Of a stretch of DNA of 64,000 bases, positions 33,733-42,598 are shown piece by piece. The notes beneath the pieces were generated by a model, which saw nothing but the letters and a program-made list of their open reading frames with translations, did not search any database and had not been told where the DNA came from. The stretch comes from Anaerolineales bacterium (GTDB taxonomy: Bacteria > Chloroflexota > Anaerolineae > Anaerolineales > Villigracilaceae): the NCBI GenBank assembly GCA_016789305.1, contig JAEURJ010000025.1, forward strand, positions 1 to 64,000. The letters are read 5' to 3'. Both the position numbers and the translations under genes were made by a program. Numbering within the stretch: position 1 is the first letter of the stretch; each line of letters opens with the position of its first letter.

Positions 33733-34797
33733 CTATTTCTTGTTCTTTCTTGCGGTTTCTTCATCCACGCGGCCGAAGATCATTCTGCCGGCGGCGGTTT
33801 GCAGCACCTTGGTGATGTTGACTTCCATGTATTCACCGATATAATCCTTGCCGTTCTCGATCACGACCATCGTGCCATCGTCCATGTAGCCCACACCCTG
33901 GCTGTGTTCCTTGCCTTCCTGAATAATGTTAATACGCAGGATCTCGCCGGGCAACACAACGGATTTTACGGCATTTGCCAATTCGTTGATATTAAGGACG
34001 GTCACGCCTTGTAATTCGGCGATGCGGTTAAGGTTGTAGTCGTTGGTCAATACCGGGCTTTTGAGCTGCTTGCCCAGCACGATCAATTTATCGTCCACTT
34101 CACGCACGCCGTCCACGTTAATATCCGAGATGCGGACGAGGATGTTGGGAAGTTTCTGTAATTCTGCGAGCACTTCCATGCCGCGGCGTCCGCGCTGGCG
34201 GCGCATCCCATCAGGGGAATCTGCTATATATTGAAGCTCGTTCAGCACAAAGCGGGGAATGAGAAGCGTGCCGGGCAGGAATCCGGTCTTTGCGATGTCG
34301 GCCACTCTGCCGTCAATGATGACGCTTGTGTCCAGCAGGATATTGCGATTGAGGTTACTCCAGGAGGAGGAACCGCCTCCTTCACCGCGGCCGCTTAAAG
34401 TGCCAAGAAGTCCCATGATATCTCCCTGACGCATGACGAACAGTGAAACCCCAAAATAAGAGAATACGATCACACCGATAAAAGGTAATATCTGGCTGAA
34501 GGGTTGCGGGAGCAGGGAAAGAGGGAAGCCTAGCAAGGCCGCGATCAACAATCCAACGACGAGGCCTGTCAACCCGGCAAACAAGGTTTCAGCGGCCAGG
34601 CGTCCTAGGAGGGAGCGCATGGCCCGGGCGGGGCGCGTGGTGAAATAGGGAGTAAGGATGAGCCCGGTAAGGGCGCCTACAAGAGACAAGGTGATGGCGT
34701 TAATGGGTTTATCCGGTGTGAACTGATACCCCCAGTATCCGCCTGCAATGCCAAGTGCGATCATGCCAATAATACGAAGAACAAATTCAAAACTCAT
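33733..34797 (-). CDS. Membrane-anchored PIN-TRAM domain protein (YacL type)
   Basis: 354 residues. Four N-terminal helices (about 8-128), then a PIN nuclease domain starting NILLDTSVIIDGRVADI with the acidic residues of the active site (also LNEL and DNKL-like VDDKLI, TNDYNLNRI), and a C-terminal TRAM domain (about 285-345). This layout is the YacL family common in Gram-positive and related bacteria. It probably cleaves or binds RNA at the membrane. AAAGGAG precedes the start. It is divergent from moaA with 163 bases between. Confidence 0.9.
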   Translation of the reverse strand: MSFEFVLRIIGMIALGIAGGYWGYQFTPDKPINAITLSLVGALTGLILTPYFTTRPARAMRSLLGRLAAETLFAGLTGLVVGLLIAALLGFPLSLLPQPFSQILPFIGVIVFSYFGVSLFVMRQGDIMGLLGTLSGRGEGGGSSSWSNLNRNILLDTSVIIDGRVADIAKTGFLPGTLLIPRFVLNELQYIADSPDGMRRQRGRRGMEVLAELQKLPNILVRISDINVDGVREVDDKLIVLGKQLKSPVLTNDYNLNRIAELQGVTVLNINELANAVKSVVLPGEILRINIIQEGKEHSQGVGYMDDGTMVVIENGKDYIGEYMEVNITKVLQTAAGRMIFGRVDEETARKNKK

Positions 34798-34960
34798 GAA
34801 TAACTCCTTTTACGAAAAATAAATGCAATGAATAGTCATCATAGCACGGCTACCAACGCGAGTCAATTCAAAACTGTGCCTCTTCTAATAAAATTGATAT
34901 AATCCGCGCACATCCAGCTGATTTTGGTACTTTTGGAACCTTTAGATTACAAAATAGAAA

Positions 34961-35965
34961 ATGAAACTTATTGATACGCTCAATCGCCCCTTACGTGACC
35001 TGAGAATCTCTGTCACGGACCGCTGTAATTTTCGCTGCGTATATTGCATGCCCAAGGAGATCTTTGGCCCGGATTATCAGTTCCTGCGCCGCGATCAAAT
35101 TTTGACCTTTGAAGAAATTACACGCCTGGCACGCATCTTTGTCGGTCATGGGGTGGGCAAGATCCGCCTCACTGGGGGGGAGCCATTGGTGCGTAAGGAT
35201 TTTCCCCAGCTGATTGCCATGTTGTCCGAGATTCCTGATGTCGACCTTACATTAACCACGAATGGAGCACTGCTTGCAAAAAATGCACAGACTCTTAAAG
35301 ATGCCGGCCTAAAGCGGGTAACAGTGAGCTTGGACTCGCTGGATAATGAAATCTTCAAAGCCATGAACGATGTGGATTTTCCGGTCGAGAAGGTCATTGA
35401 AGGCATGGACGCCGCCGTCGCTGTTGGTTTGACTCCCATTAAAGTAAACATGGTTGTCAAGCGTGGACTGAACGAAGCGAGCATCTTGCCGATGGCGCGT
35501 TTCTTCCGCGAAAAAGGATACATTCTGCGGTTTATCGAATATATGGACGTGGGTCATACCAACGGCTGGCGCATGAATGACGTTGTTTCAGCAAAGGAAA
35601 TTGTGAGCCTGATTCATGCGGAAATGCCGCTTGAGCCGCTTGACCCAAACTATCGCGGTGAAGTAGCCGAACGTTGGCGCTACAAGGATGGAAGCGGTGA
35701 GGTCGGCGTGATTGCTTCCGTTACGCAGGCGTTTTGCAGCACCTGTAACCGGGCTCGGTTATCCGCTGAAGGTTCGTTGTACACCTGTCTGTTCGCGGTT
35801 AAAGGTCACGATTTCCGCGACCTGCTTCGCAACGGTGCGACCGATGAAGAGATATCAAAACAGATCGCGCTAGTATGGAGCAAGCGCGCAGATCGTTATT
35901 CCGAATTACGATCTGAAAATACGACTTCCTTACCCAAAGTGGAAATGTCCCATATTGGCGGGTAA
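34961..35965 (+). CDS. moaA: GTP 3',8-cyclase (molybdenum cofactor step 1)
   Basis: 334 residues, typical for MoaA. The radical-SAM cluster motif CNFRCVYC is near residue 23; the C-terminal second Fe-S cluster has CSTCNRARLSAEGSLYTC. The protein ends MSHIGG, keeping the two C-terminal glycines that MoaA needs. It converts GTP to 3',8-cyclo-GTP. No other moa or moe gene is in the window. TATAAT at 34898-34903 is a possible promoter; the ATG lacks a ribosome binding site. Confidence 0.96.
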   Translation: MKLIDTLNRPLRDLRISVTDRCNFRCVYCMPKEIFGPDYQFLRRDQILTFEEITRLARIFVGHGVGKIRLTGGEPLVRKDFPQLIAMLSEIPDVDLTLTTNGALLAKNAQTLKDAGLKRVTVSLDSLDNEIFKAMNDVDFPVEKVIEGMDAAVAVGLTPIKVNMVVKRGLNEASILPMARFFREKGYILRFIEYMDVGHTNGWRMNDVVSAKEIVSLIHAEMPLEPLDPNYRGEVAERWRYKDGSGEVGVIASVTQAFCSTCNRARLSAEGSLYTCLFAVKGHDFRDLLRNGATDEEISKQIALVWSKRADRYSELRSENTTSLPKVEMSHIGG

Positions 35966-36019
35966 TAGTCAATTCTGAATTTTACGACCTGCTAAACTAA
36001 ACTGAAGTATGAACTACAA

Positions 36020-36045
36020 AATACCGCGATCGCATTCGCGGTATT
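36020..36045 (+). terminator. Hairpin between moaA and malic enzyme gene
   Basis: Arms AATACCGCGA and TCGCGGTATT around TCGCAT. There is no T-run, so its role as terminator is uncertain. Confidence 0.45.
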
Positions 36046-36095
36046 CGCGTTAAAATGAGAGTGAATATTTTCATTAAACTGAAAAAGGAGTCATC

Positions 36096-37445
36096 ATGGC
36101 TTGGGACCGGAAACTCATGCGCACCGTACGTGTGCGAAACTCGCAAAAAATGGGCGTGCTTGCAAAACTCTTGACCGCGGTCGCGGAGGCCGGGGGCTCG
36201 GTGGGAAGCATCGAACTCCTGACCGAGACCTCGCAAACGGTCATGCGTGACATCACAGTGTACGCCGAAGATACTGAACAATTGGAACGAATTCTGCTTG
36301 CAATCGGCAACAATGAAGGCACCCGCATCCTGGAAGTACTTGACCGTGTTCTGGAGCTGCATCAAAAAGGCAAGATCGCGATTCGCTCCCGCTATCCCAT
36401 CGATTCCTTGACCACGCTGCGCCGTGTGTACACCCCGGGCGTTGCAGAAGTGTGTCGAAGAATCGCGGAAGACCCGTCACAAGCGCGCTTGTATACGAGC
36501 ATCAGCCACATGGTGGCAATCGTCACCGATGGAACTGCGGTATTGGGGCTCGGTGATATTGGTCCGCTTGCGGCGATGCCGGTGATGGAAGGCAAAGCCA
36601 TGTTGATGGAAACCCTCGTTGGTCTTTCCGGTATCCCAATTCTTTTGAACACGAAAGATACAGAAGAGATCATTCAAACCGTCGCAGCGATCGCTCCAAC
36701 GTTTGCTGCGATTCAACTCGAGGATATTTCCGCGCCGCGTTGTTTTGAGATCGAAGAACGGTTGCAGGCCATGTTGGATATTCCCGTGATGCATGATGAC
36801 CAACATGGTACAGCGGTCGTCAGCTCTGCGGCTGTGATGGTGGCGGCTCGTGAAGCAGGCATGGATTTTTCGAAAGCGGTCATCGGACAGATCGGGTTGG
36901 GGGCGGCCGGGCAGGCCATCGGTCAGATGATGATGCGTTTGACAGGGAATCCAGTATATGGCGCGGACCTGAGTCCCGAGGCGTTGGATCGTTTTGAGAA
37001 TCGCGGTGGTATAAAATCCGACTTGAAAGCTATCATGGAAACATGCGATATCGTGGTGGCAACAACAGGTGCACCGAATTTGATCAAGCCGGAGATGGTG
37101 CGCAAGGGACAGGTGATCCTCGCGCTTTCAAATCCCAACCCTGAGATCGATCCTGAAGTTGCGTTGAAGCATGGCGCGGCATTTGCGGGCGATGGAAAAT
37201 CGGTGAACAATGTTTTGGGTTTCCCGGGGATTTTCCGCGGGCTTGTCGATTCAAATGCGTCACGCATTTCGCATGAAATGTTGGTGGCCGCTGCAAAAGT
37301 TTTGGTGGAGATGACCCCGCCCGGTGAATTGGTGCCGCATCCTTTGGATAAAAAAGTTCATCGCGCTGTGGCCCGCGCTGTGGCGGAGATGGCGATCAAA
37401 CAGGGGATCGCCCGCGCTGAATACGTACCGTACGTGGAAGATTGA
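36096..37445 (+). CDS. NAD-type malic enzyme with N-terminal ACT domain
   Basis: 449 residues. Residues 1-85 form an ACT domain (TVRVRNSQKMGVLAKLLTAVAEAGGSVGSI), an amino-acid-binding regulatory fold. The catalytic part follows, with the Tyr in RRVYTPGVAEVC, IVTDGTAVLGLGDIGPLAAMPVMEGKAMLM, the metal site IPVMHDDQHGTA and the nucleotide loop GLGAAGQAIG. It oxidatively decarboxylates malate to pyruvate. The ACT domain suggests control by an amino acid. AAGGAG precedes the ATG. Fumarase lies 10 kb away. Confidence 0.95.
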   Translation: MAWDRKLMRTVRVRNSQKMGVLAKLLTAVAEAGGSVGSIELLTETSQTVMRDITVYAEDTEQLERILLAIGNNEGTRILEVLDRVLELHQKGKIAIRSRYPIDSLTTLRRVYTPGVAEVCRRIAEDPSQARLYTSISHMVAIVTDGTAVLGLGDIGPLAAMPVMEGKAMLMETLVGLSGIPILLNTKDTEEIIQTVAAIAPTFAAIQLEDISAPRCFEIEERLQAMLDIPVMHDDQHGTAVVSSAAVMVAAREAGMDFSKAVIGQIGLGAAGQAIGQMMMRLTGNPVYGADLSPEALDRFENRGGIKSDLKAIMETCDIVVATTGAPNLIKPEMVRKGQVILALSNPNPEIDPEVALKHGAAFAGDGKSVNNVLGFPGIFRGLVDSNASRISHEMLVAAAKVLVEMTPPGELVPHPLDKKVHRAVARAVAEMAIKQGIARAEYVPYVED

Positions 37446-37449
37446 AAAT

Positions 37450-37484
37450 AAAAGCCGAGTTCATTATGAACTCGGCTTTTTGAT
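37450..37484. terminator. Bidirectional terminator
   Basis: 15-base arms (37450-37464 and 37466-37480, core GCCGAGTTCAT) flanked by A and T runs, between converging malic enzyme and ilvE. Confidence 0.93.
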
Positions 37485-37485
37485 T

Positions 37486-38403
37486 CTATACTTCTACATT
37501 CCACTTGCTATATTTTTTATTCTTTGCCCGTACAACATCGTCAAATAACTCGCGCAACCTGGTGGTGATCGGACCCATCTTTCCGGTGCCAATGGGACGA
37601 TGATCCACTTTGGTTACGGAAACAATTTGGGCTGCGGTGCCGGTCATGAACAATTCCTCGGCAATGGAAACCTCGGTGCGATCAATGGATCGTTCCACAA
37701 CTTCAAGTCCCAATTCATCGCGTGCCAGTTCCATGACGGAGCGGCGGGTGATCCCTTCGAGGATGTTGTCCGTCACAGGCGGCGTGATGACCACGCCATC
37801 GCGCACCATGAAAATATTCATCGCCGAACCTTCTGAGACATGGCCGTTGCCATCGAGGGCAAGTGCTTCATCGAAACCGGCGCGATTCGCGTCTGTCTTG
37901 ATCAATGCGGAATTTGCATACGCGCCCGCAACTTTTCCACGTGCAGGGATGGCGTTATCGTCAATGCGACGCCAGGAGGAAAATGTCACATGTGCGTTCG
38001 TGTCGTTGCTGACATACTTTTCGAATGGCATGACGAACATGCAGAATTCATCTTTCAAGTTGTGCAGGCGCACACCGATCCCCATATCCGCTTTGTAAAT
38101 GGTGGGGCGCAGGTATACATCCTGTTTCCAGTTATCGGTTCGCAACAAGTTCATCGTCAGGTCGATCAATCCCTCTTCATCATACGGAATTTCCATGGCC
38201 ATCATACGCGCGGAATTCAACAACCGTCGGTAATGATCGAAAGGACGAAACACAAAGAGCTTCTTTTTTTCGTCGTTCCAGTATGCCCGCATTCCGCTGA
38301 ATACTGAAGTGCCATATAAAAATCCGTGCGTGGCAATGTTGATCTTTGCCTCGCTCCAGGGAACGATTTTTCCTTCAAAGAATGCATGTGTCGAAAGATC
38401 CAC
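37486..38403 (-). CDS. ilvE: Branched-chain amino acid aminotransferase
   Basis: 305 residues from the GTG at 38403. A class IV PLP aminotransferase: GFLYGTSVFSGMRAY near the N-terminus, the lysine-bearing segment GKVAGAYANSALIKTDA (PLP lysine just before it or within it), ALDGNGHVSEGSAMNIF, and ITRRSVMELA. It transfers amino groups between Leu/Ile/Val and glutamate. The frame continues to an ATG at 38454, but that has no ribosome binding site and the extra 17 codons contain TATAAT-like promoter words. GGAGG lies 4 bases before the chosen GTG, giving the usual family length. Confidence 0.94.
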   Translation of the reverse strand: MDLSTHAFFEGKIVPWSEAKINIATHGFLYGTSVFSGMRAYWNDEKKKLFVFRPFDHYRRLLNSARMMAMEIPYDEEGLIDLTMNLLRTDNWKQDVYLRPTIYKADMGIGVRLHNLKDEFCMFVMPFEKYVSNDTNAHVTFSSWRRIDDNAIPARGKVAGAYANSALIKTDANRAGFDEALALDGNGHVSEGSAMNIFMVRDGVVITPPVTDNILEGITRRSVMELARDELGLEVVERSIDRTEVSIAEELFMTGTAAQIVSVTKVDHRPIGTGKMGPITTRLRELFDDVVRAKNKKYSKWNVEV

Positions 38404-38436
38404 CAAGCCTCCAAAGAACAATGAATTGATTTTGAA

Positions 38437-38442
38437 ATTATA
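38437..38442 (-). promoter_or_regulatory. Candidate -10 box for ilvE
   Basis: TATAAT on the minus strand, 34 bases upstream of the GTG start. A second TATAAT occurs at 38453-38458. The -35 region is not clear. Confidence 0.4.
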
Positions 38443-38556
38443 CCCTGAGGGCATTATATAACTGATTCAACCCCTGACTCCTTTGGACGCTTCGCCTCAT
38501 CCGCCGCTGATGATTGTTTTATTTTCCAAATACATTTCTTTCGCTGATAAACAGTC

Positions 38557-38607
38557 TTGACAAACCCCAGATTTGCGCCTAAAATCCAATTCGATAATTA
38601 TCGAATT
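38557..38607 (+). promoter_or_regulatory. Promoter and ArsR-type operator
   Basis: TTGACA (38557-38562), 17 bases, TAAAAT (38580-38585). Two bases later lies the perfect 20-bp palindrome AATTCGATAATTATCGAATT (38588-38607), covering the transcription start. The placement is ideal for repression by an ArsR-family protein. Confidence 0.85.
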
Positions 38608-38626
38608 AAATCTATGGAAGTGAACC

Positions 38627-39169
38627 ATGAACGAAATACTTGATTTTGTAAAAGCCATGTCCGATCCTGACCGGTTGCGGATCATTGGCCTGCTGTCGCA
38701 GAAATCCTTTACCCGCGCCGAGATCATGGCGCGGCTTGATCTGCCTTTGAAAGAGGCGGCGGATCATCTCGCTTATCTTGAATATGTGAATGCCGTCTCC
38801 AAAATCGGCGAAGCCTACACATTAAACGACGACAAGCTTGCCACTCTTGCCCGCGAAAAGCTTGCAAAAGAACGGCCCTCCTTTGTGCCTGCGGAGGGAA
38901 TGGACGAAAAGGCCCAAAAAATACTAAAGGCATATCTCAACGCGGATGGCAGCATTAAGCAAATTCCGTCACAGCCTGTAAAACTGAGCGTAATCTTGAA
39001 TTACCTTGTTGAACATTTTGAGATTGGCAAGAATTACACCGAAAAGGAAGTTAATAGCCTCTTGCGTCGTTTTAATGAAGATACGGCGGCCCTGCGCCGC
39101 TATCTTGTGGATGCGGGAATGTTGAACCGCGAAGGAGACGGTTCAAGATATTGGAGGACGGGAAGATGA
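38627..39169 (+). CDS. ArsR-type regulator with DUF2087 domain (first)
   Basis: 180 residues. Residues 1-75 are a winged helix of the ArsR class (VKAMSDPDRLRIIGLLSQKSFTRAEI), although the recognition helix (LPLKEAADHLAYLEYVN) departs from the usual form. The C-terminal DUF2087 domain (about 95-178) has DGSIKQIPSQPVKLSVILNYLVEHFE and FNEDTAALRRYLVDAGMLNRE. No metal-binding Cys pair is seen, so it is not a classic metal sensor. It is the first gene of a four-gene operon behind a palindromic operator. The last gene is its paralogue. Confidence 0.88.
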   Translation: MNEILDFVKAMSDPDRLRIIGLLSQKSFTRAEIMARLDLPLKEAADHLAYLEYVNAVSKIGEAYTLNDDKLATLAREKLAKERPSFVPAEGMDEKAQKILKAYLNADGSIKQIPSQPVKLSVILNYLVEHFEIGKNYTEKEVNSLLRRFNEDTAALRRYLVDAGMLNREGDGSRYWRTGR

Positions 39170-39846
39170 AGTCGATCTCTTTTTATGCGTTTGCACTGCT
39201 GGCAGGGTTGATCATTTTCCTGGGACTGCCGCTGGTAGGTTGGGGGATTGGTCAACTCCCGAAGTTTTTTGACAGCCCGGCAAGATTAACCTATGCATTG
39301 ATCATTCTTTTCCTGCAAATTTTTGGCCTTGTCTATAACCCACAAGCCGGGCGAAGCAAAGGCGAAGAGAAGAGTGGCGTGAAGAAAAGCAGGGTTGACC
39401 TTGTACTAATTCAGATCTTTAGCCTGGCGATTGTTTTCCTGGCTCCGTTTTCAGATGGACATTCAATCGGAGTGTTTCCCTTCAACGAAACACTCCGATT
39501 CCTGGGTTTCCTCTTGTTGATCCCGGGATTTATTCTCATGCAGCTGGCAGAGAAATATCTTGATCGGCAATTTAGCATTGAAGTGACTGTTCAGAAGAAT
39601 CACAAACTGATCCAACACGGACCTTACACCTATATTCGCCATCCAAGGTACCTTGGCATTCTTGCCTTCTTTGGCGGCATTTCGATTGTCTTTCGATCCT
39701 ATCTCGCGCTTTTTCTGGTAGTTGCTCTGGCCATCGTTTTGATATGGAGGGTTTATGCGGAAGAAGCTCTGATGCAGCGTGAATTTGGCACGGAATGGGA
39801 AGCTTACCGAAAGAAATCCTGGCGGATCGTTCCATTTGTATTCTAG
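39166..39846 (+). CDS. ICMT/PEMT-family membrane methyltransferase
   Basis: 226 residues with about six helices. The C-terminal signature HGPYTYIRHPRYLGIL, followed by EEALMQREFGTEWEAYRKKSW, is the SAM-binding core of the isoprenylcysteine carboxyl methyltransferase/phospholipid methyltransferase family. The substrate is unknown; bacterial members may methylate lipids or small molecules. The start at 39166 overlaps the upstream stop (ATGA) and has GGAGG 9 bases before it. Its place between two ArsR-DUF2087 genes suggests the operon controls it. Confidence 0.86.
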   Translation: MKSISFYAFALLAGLIIFLGLPLVGWGIGQLPKFFDSPARLTYALIILFLQIFGLVYNPQAGRSKGEEKSGVKKSRVDLVLIQIFSLAIVFLAPFSDGHSIGVFPFNETLRFLGFLLLIPGFILMQLAEKYLDRQFSIEVTVQKNHKLIQHGPYTYIRHPRYLGILAFFGGISIVFRSYLALFLVVALAIVLIWRVYAEEALMQREFGTEWEAYRKKSWRIVPFVF

Positions 39847-39863
39847 AGAGAATGGAGGTTATT

Positions 39864-40241
39864 ATGGAAAATAAAATTAAAACAAGAAAAGAACTTAATA
39901 GGGAATACAAAGAGAGAGTAAAGGCTGCTGGAGTTTATCAGGTAAGGAACCTTGCAAACGGAAAAATGCTGCTTGGCAGCAGCTTGAATCTGGAAGGACC
40001 GTTGAATCGCCATAAGTTCATGCTGAAGATCGGAAGCCATACCAACAAGGTGCTCCAGCAGGATTGGAACGAACTTGGCCCCGAAAAATTCACCTTTGAG
40101 ATTTTGGAAGAGGTGAATATGAAGAATGACCCGAACTTCAACTTGAACGACGAGTTGACCTTGCTGGAAATGATCTGGCTGGAAAAACTTCAACCCGTTG
40201 AGAAAGGCTACAATGCCAACGCAAGGATTCGGGAAGCATGA
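39864..40241 (+). CDS. GIY-YIG nuclease-family small protein
   Basis: 125 residues. The GIY-YIG core reads AGVYQVRNLANGKMLLGSSLNL, followed by an Arg-x-His region (LNRHKFML), HTNKVLQQDWNELGPEKFTFEILEEV, the Glu in LLEMIWLEKLQP and a terminal GYNAN. The tyrosines, Arg and catalytic Glu of the family are thus kept. Similar small proteins occur beside ArsR-DUF2087 genes in other bacteria, as far as I recall. Its role there is unknown. The ATG at 39864 follows TGGAGG; an upstream in-frame extension overlaps the ICMT gene. Confidence 0.85.
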   Translation: MENKIKTRKELNREYKERVKAAGVYQVRNLANGKMLLGSSLNLEGPLNRHKFMLKIGSHTNKVLQQDWNELGPEKFTFEILEEVNMKNDPNFNLNDELTLLEMIWLEKLQPVEKGYNANARIREA

Positions 40242-40792
40242 GCGATGAACTCGTCACTTTTTTCAAGGCGCTGGCCGATTCGAATCGGCTAAAGATCATT
40301 GGGCTTCTCGCCCAACAGCCTTATAGCGTGGAGGAACTTGCCGCTTTATTGGATTTGAAGCCTTCCACAGTTTCGCATCATCTCGCAAAACTTGCGCAGA
40401 TAGGGCTGGTCAGTGCCAAAACGCAGAGTTATTACAATGTCTATCAACTGGACGAAAAGGCATTGGAGAGTAAAACCAAGAGTCTATTCTCGCAGGAAAA
40501 CCTTGCTGCATCCATCATGGATGTGGACGCAGGTGCTTACGATAATAAGGTGGTCAAGGACTACATGCGCAAGGATGGAAGCTTGAAGACGATCCCCGCC
40601 CAGCGGAAAAAGTTGGATGCTGTTTTACGTTATGTGGTTCAGGCCTTTGAGTTGAATAAAAAATATAGCGAGAAGAAAGTAAATGAAATTCTCAGCAGGT
40701 ATCACGAGGATACTGCCAGTTTGCGGCGTGAACTTGTGGGATCTGGATTGATGAAACGGGAAGGCGGGGGAGGGGAATATTGGCGTGAATAA
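40238..40792 (+). CDS. ArsR-type regulator with DUF2087 domain (second)
   Basis: 184 residues, paralogue of the gene at 38627. Its winged helix is canonical ArsR (FKALADSNRLKIIGLLAQQPYSVEELAALLDLKPSTVSHHLAKLAQIG). DUF2087 follows (DGSLKTIPAQRKKLDAVLRYVVQAFE, YHEDTASLRRELVGSGLMKRE). It starts in an ATGA overlap with the GIY-YIG gene. Because its recognition helix is the more normal of the two, it is the better candidate to bind the operator at 38588. The two may heterodimerise. Confidence 0.92.
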   Translation: MSDELVTFFKALADSNRLKIIGLLAQQPYSVEELAALLDLKPSTVSHHLAKLAQIGLVSAKTQSYYNVYQLDEKALESKTKSLFSQENLAASIMDVDAGAYDNKVVKDYMRKDGSLKTIPAQRKKLDAVLRYVVQAFELNKKYSEKKVNEILSRYHEDTASLRRELVGSGLMKREGGGGEYWRE

Positions 40793-40825
40793 AAACATTC
40801 CAACGCTTAAGCGTTGGAATGTTTT
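40792..40825. terminator. Perfect 34-bp palindromic terminator
   Basis: Arms AAAACATTCCAACGCTT and its exact reverse complement without a spacer. It also contains the stop codon of the converging DUF711 gene. Confidence 0.92.
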
Positions 40826-42024
40826 GTTTGCAGAGCGAAATTTTCATTTCCAGCAAGTGAGCTTTTGAGTGGCTCACTTTCCAGTTTCATTACTTTGCTG
40901 TTGGCGAAGAAACCGAATTCGAATTCAGTGATGTCCCCTGCTTTTTTGCCGGGAACAGGCATCAGTCGTGCGGTGAGCGGTTTGTCCAATCGCAAGGCCA
41001 GGGCACACAAGTCCAACAAAAGCGGGGACATTTCATCTGCAGTAATATCGCCAGGCAAAGGAACAGTATCCAGCCCTGTGCCACACACGGCGGAATATAG
41101 AAGCGCATCTTTGATCGTCAGCGTACCTTCTGCTGCGCGTTTCGCCAGAACAGAATCTTCGAGTACCGGTTGCATGAATCCGCTAAAGCCGGTATGTGGG
41201 AAATCAGCGCGGTCAATTGCTTCGGTGAGAATTGCAGCAGCGGCCAATGAGCCGTGCAAGCCGATTTTCGGCACACCCATTTTTTCAACGGCATTGCCAA
41301 GGGAATGCGCATCATCGGGGAAGGGCGCAAGTGAAAAATCGATGCCAACGAAACGAGTATTCGATAATTCATTCTTCGATATTCGATCAATGACCTGGCC
41401 GTGTTTCTCAATTGAAGAGATTAAATTCCTTCTTCCATCTTCCAGCGACTTCGTGTTCTCAAATGCCTGCACTGCAAGGTCTGCTGATTCAACAGCGATG
41501 GCAAAGGCCGGTTCATCTTTATGCCAATAGGCTGCGGGGAAAAACGGCGCGCCTGCTTTTACATTGGCCAATGCGGCAAAACGCAAATTTGCAAATCCAT
41601 CGGGTGTGATGCTTGATGACCTTTGAATAATTTCCGCGCAAGCCCGGATCGCTTGAAGTGAAATGCCATTCGTCTTATTCGCCATTTCACCGCTGAAAAA
41701 AATATTATCCGCTGCGGCGATGGCTTCCGGAATCACTGAATAACTCTTTGGGGATTCGATCAACGCAGGACCCAACGCCGCATACGCCACCCCGATCTGC
41801 TTCAACATCTCAGACATTTTTCGCGCGAAGAGCAGAGTCTCCTCGACCTTGCCGTTGAGGATTTTCGCGAAGGGAGTGGTGGCCAGACGAGTGGTTTGGA
41901 CTTCATATCCAGCGGATGTGAATACCGCGGTTGCGTGCGCAAGAAATTCACCTGCCTTGCGGAGTTTTGCCTCGTTCAAAGGCCAGCCGGGATTTATGAA
42001 ATAAGTGATCGAGCGGATTTTCAT
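40807..42024 (-). CDS. DUF711 family protein
   Basis: 405 residues. The N-terminus MKIRSITYFINPGWPLNE and the conserved CGTGLDTVPLPGD near residue 310 fit the DUF711 (UPF0210-like) family, which is distantly related to glycyl-radical folds but has no proven activity. No signal or membrane helix is seen. Its stop lies inside the shared terminator. It is followed at its start side by the PAP2 gene, 13 bases away, so it is the last gene of a run that includes PAP2 and the nucleotidyltransferase. Confidence 0.82.
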   Translation of the reverse strand: MKIRSITYFINPGWPLNEAKLRKAGEFLAHATAVFTSAGYEVQTTRLATTPFAKILNGKVEETLLFARKMSEMLKQIGVAYAALGPALIESPKSYSVIPEAIAAADNIFFSGEMANKTNGISLQAIRACAEIIQRSSSITPDGFANLRFAALANVKAGAPFFPAAYWHKDEPAFAIAVESADLAVQAFENTKSLEDGRRNLISSIEKHGQVIDRISKNELSNTRFVGIDFSLAPFPDDAHSLGNAVEKMGVPKIGLHGSLAAAAILTEAIDRADFPHTGFSGFMQPVLEDSVLAKRAAEGTLTIKDALLYSAVCGTGLDTVPLPGDITADEMSPLLLDLCALALRLDKPLTARLMPVPGKKAGDITEFEFGFFANSKVMKLESEPLKSSLAGNENFALQTKHSNA

Positions 42025-42037
42025 TTTATTGTTCGTT

Positions 42038-42598
42038 TTACCAAAAACTGAAACCCGTCAAACTTACGAACCATGTGTGCAGGCCGGTATAAAATTGCAG
42101 ACCAATGATGCCAACGAGGGCCCCAAGAATTGCTCCTGCGATAATATCTGATAAATAATGCACACCCATTGCAACACGGGCAAGAGCCACCAGCGGGGCC
42201 CATATCCATAGGATCAGGGCCAGCCAACCCGGAGCAAGAGCCGTGGCCACGACTGCAAAAAGAAAAGCGCGGGCGGCATGTCCAGATGGAAAGGAGTGCG
42301 GGTCTGTGCTGCGATAGATCCCGCCCCAATCTCCTTCAGGGCGTTTGCGCTTGACCGTGAATTTGACGATAAGCACAACAGCGGCGAGACCACCGAGCCC
42401 CATGAATTCGACAGTTTCCCATTCTTTCCAAAAGTTGTTGCTGAAAAACCAGGCGATGATGAGCGCGGCTGCCCAGAACCATGAATCACCGGAGTGAGCG
42501 AGGAAGGCCGCGATATTGCGTAAAAGACCCGGCTTTTCGGCCACACGTAATTGGTCGGAGAGCCGGGCGTCTAATTCCAATAAAGAACGAAAATTCAT
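42038..42598 (-). CDS. PAP2-family membrane phosphatase
   Basis: 186 residues with five or six helices. The three phosphatase motifs are present: KFTVKRKRP (motif 1), PSGHAARAF (motif 2) and RVAMGVHYLSDIIAG (motif 3, with the nucleophilic His). It likely dephosphorylates undecaprenyl pyrophosphate, phosphatidate or a related lipid phosphate at the outer face of the membrane. It begins in an ATGA overlap with the nucleotidyltransferase gene, so the two are translationally coupled. Confidence 0.92.
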   Translation of the reverse strand: MNFRSLLELDARLSDQLRVAEKPGLLRNIAAFLAHSGDSWFWAAALIIAWFFSNNFWKEWETVEFMGLGGLAAVVLIVKFTVKRKRPEGDWGGIYRSTDPHSFPSGHAARAFLFAVVATALAPGWLALILWIWAPLVALARVAMGVHYLSDIIAGAILGALVGIIGLQFYTGLHTWFVSLTGFSFW

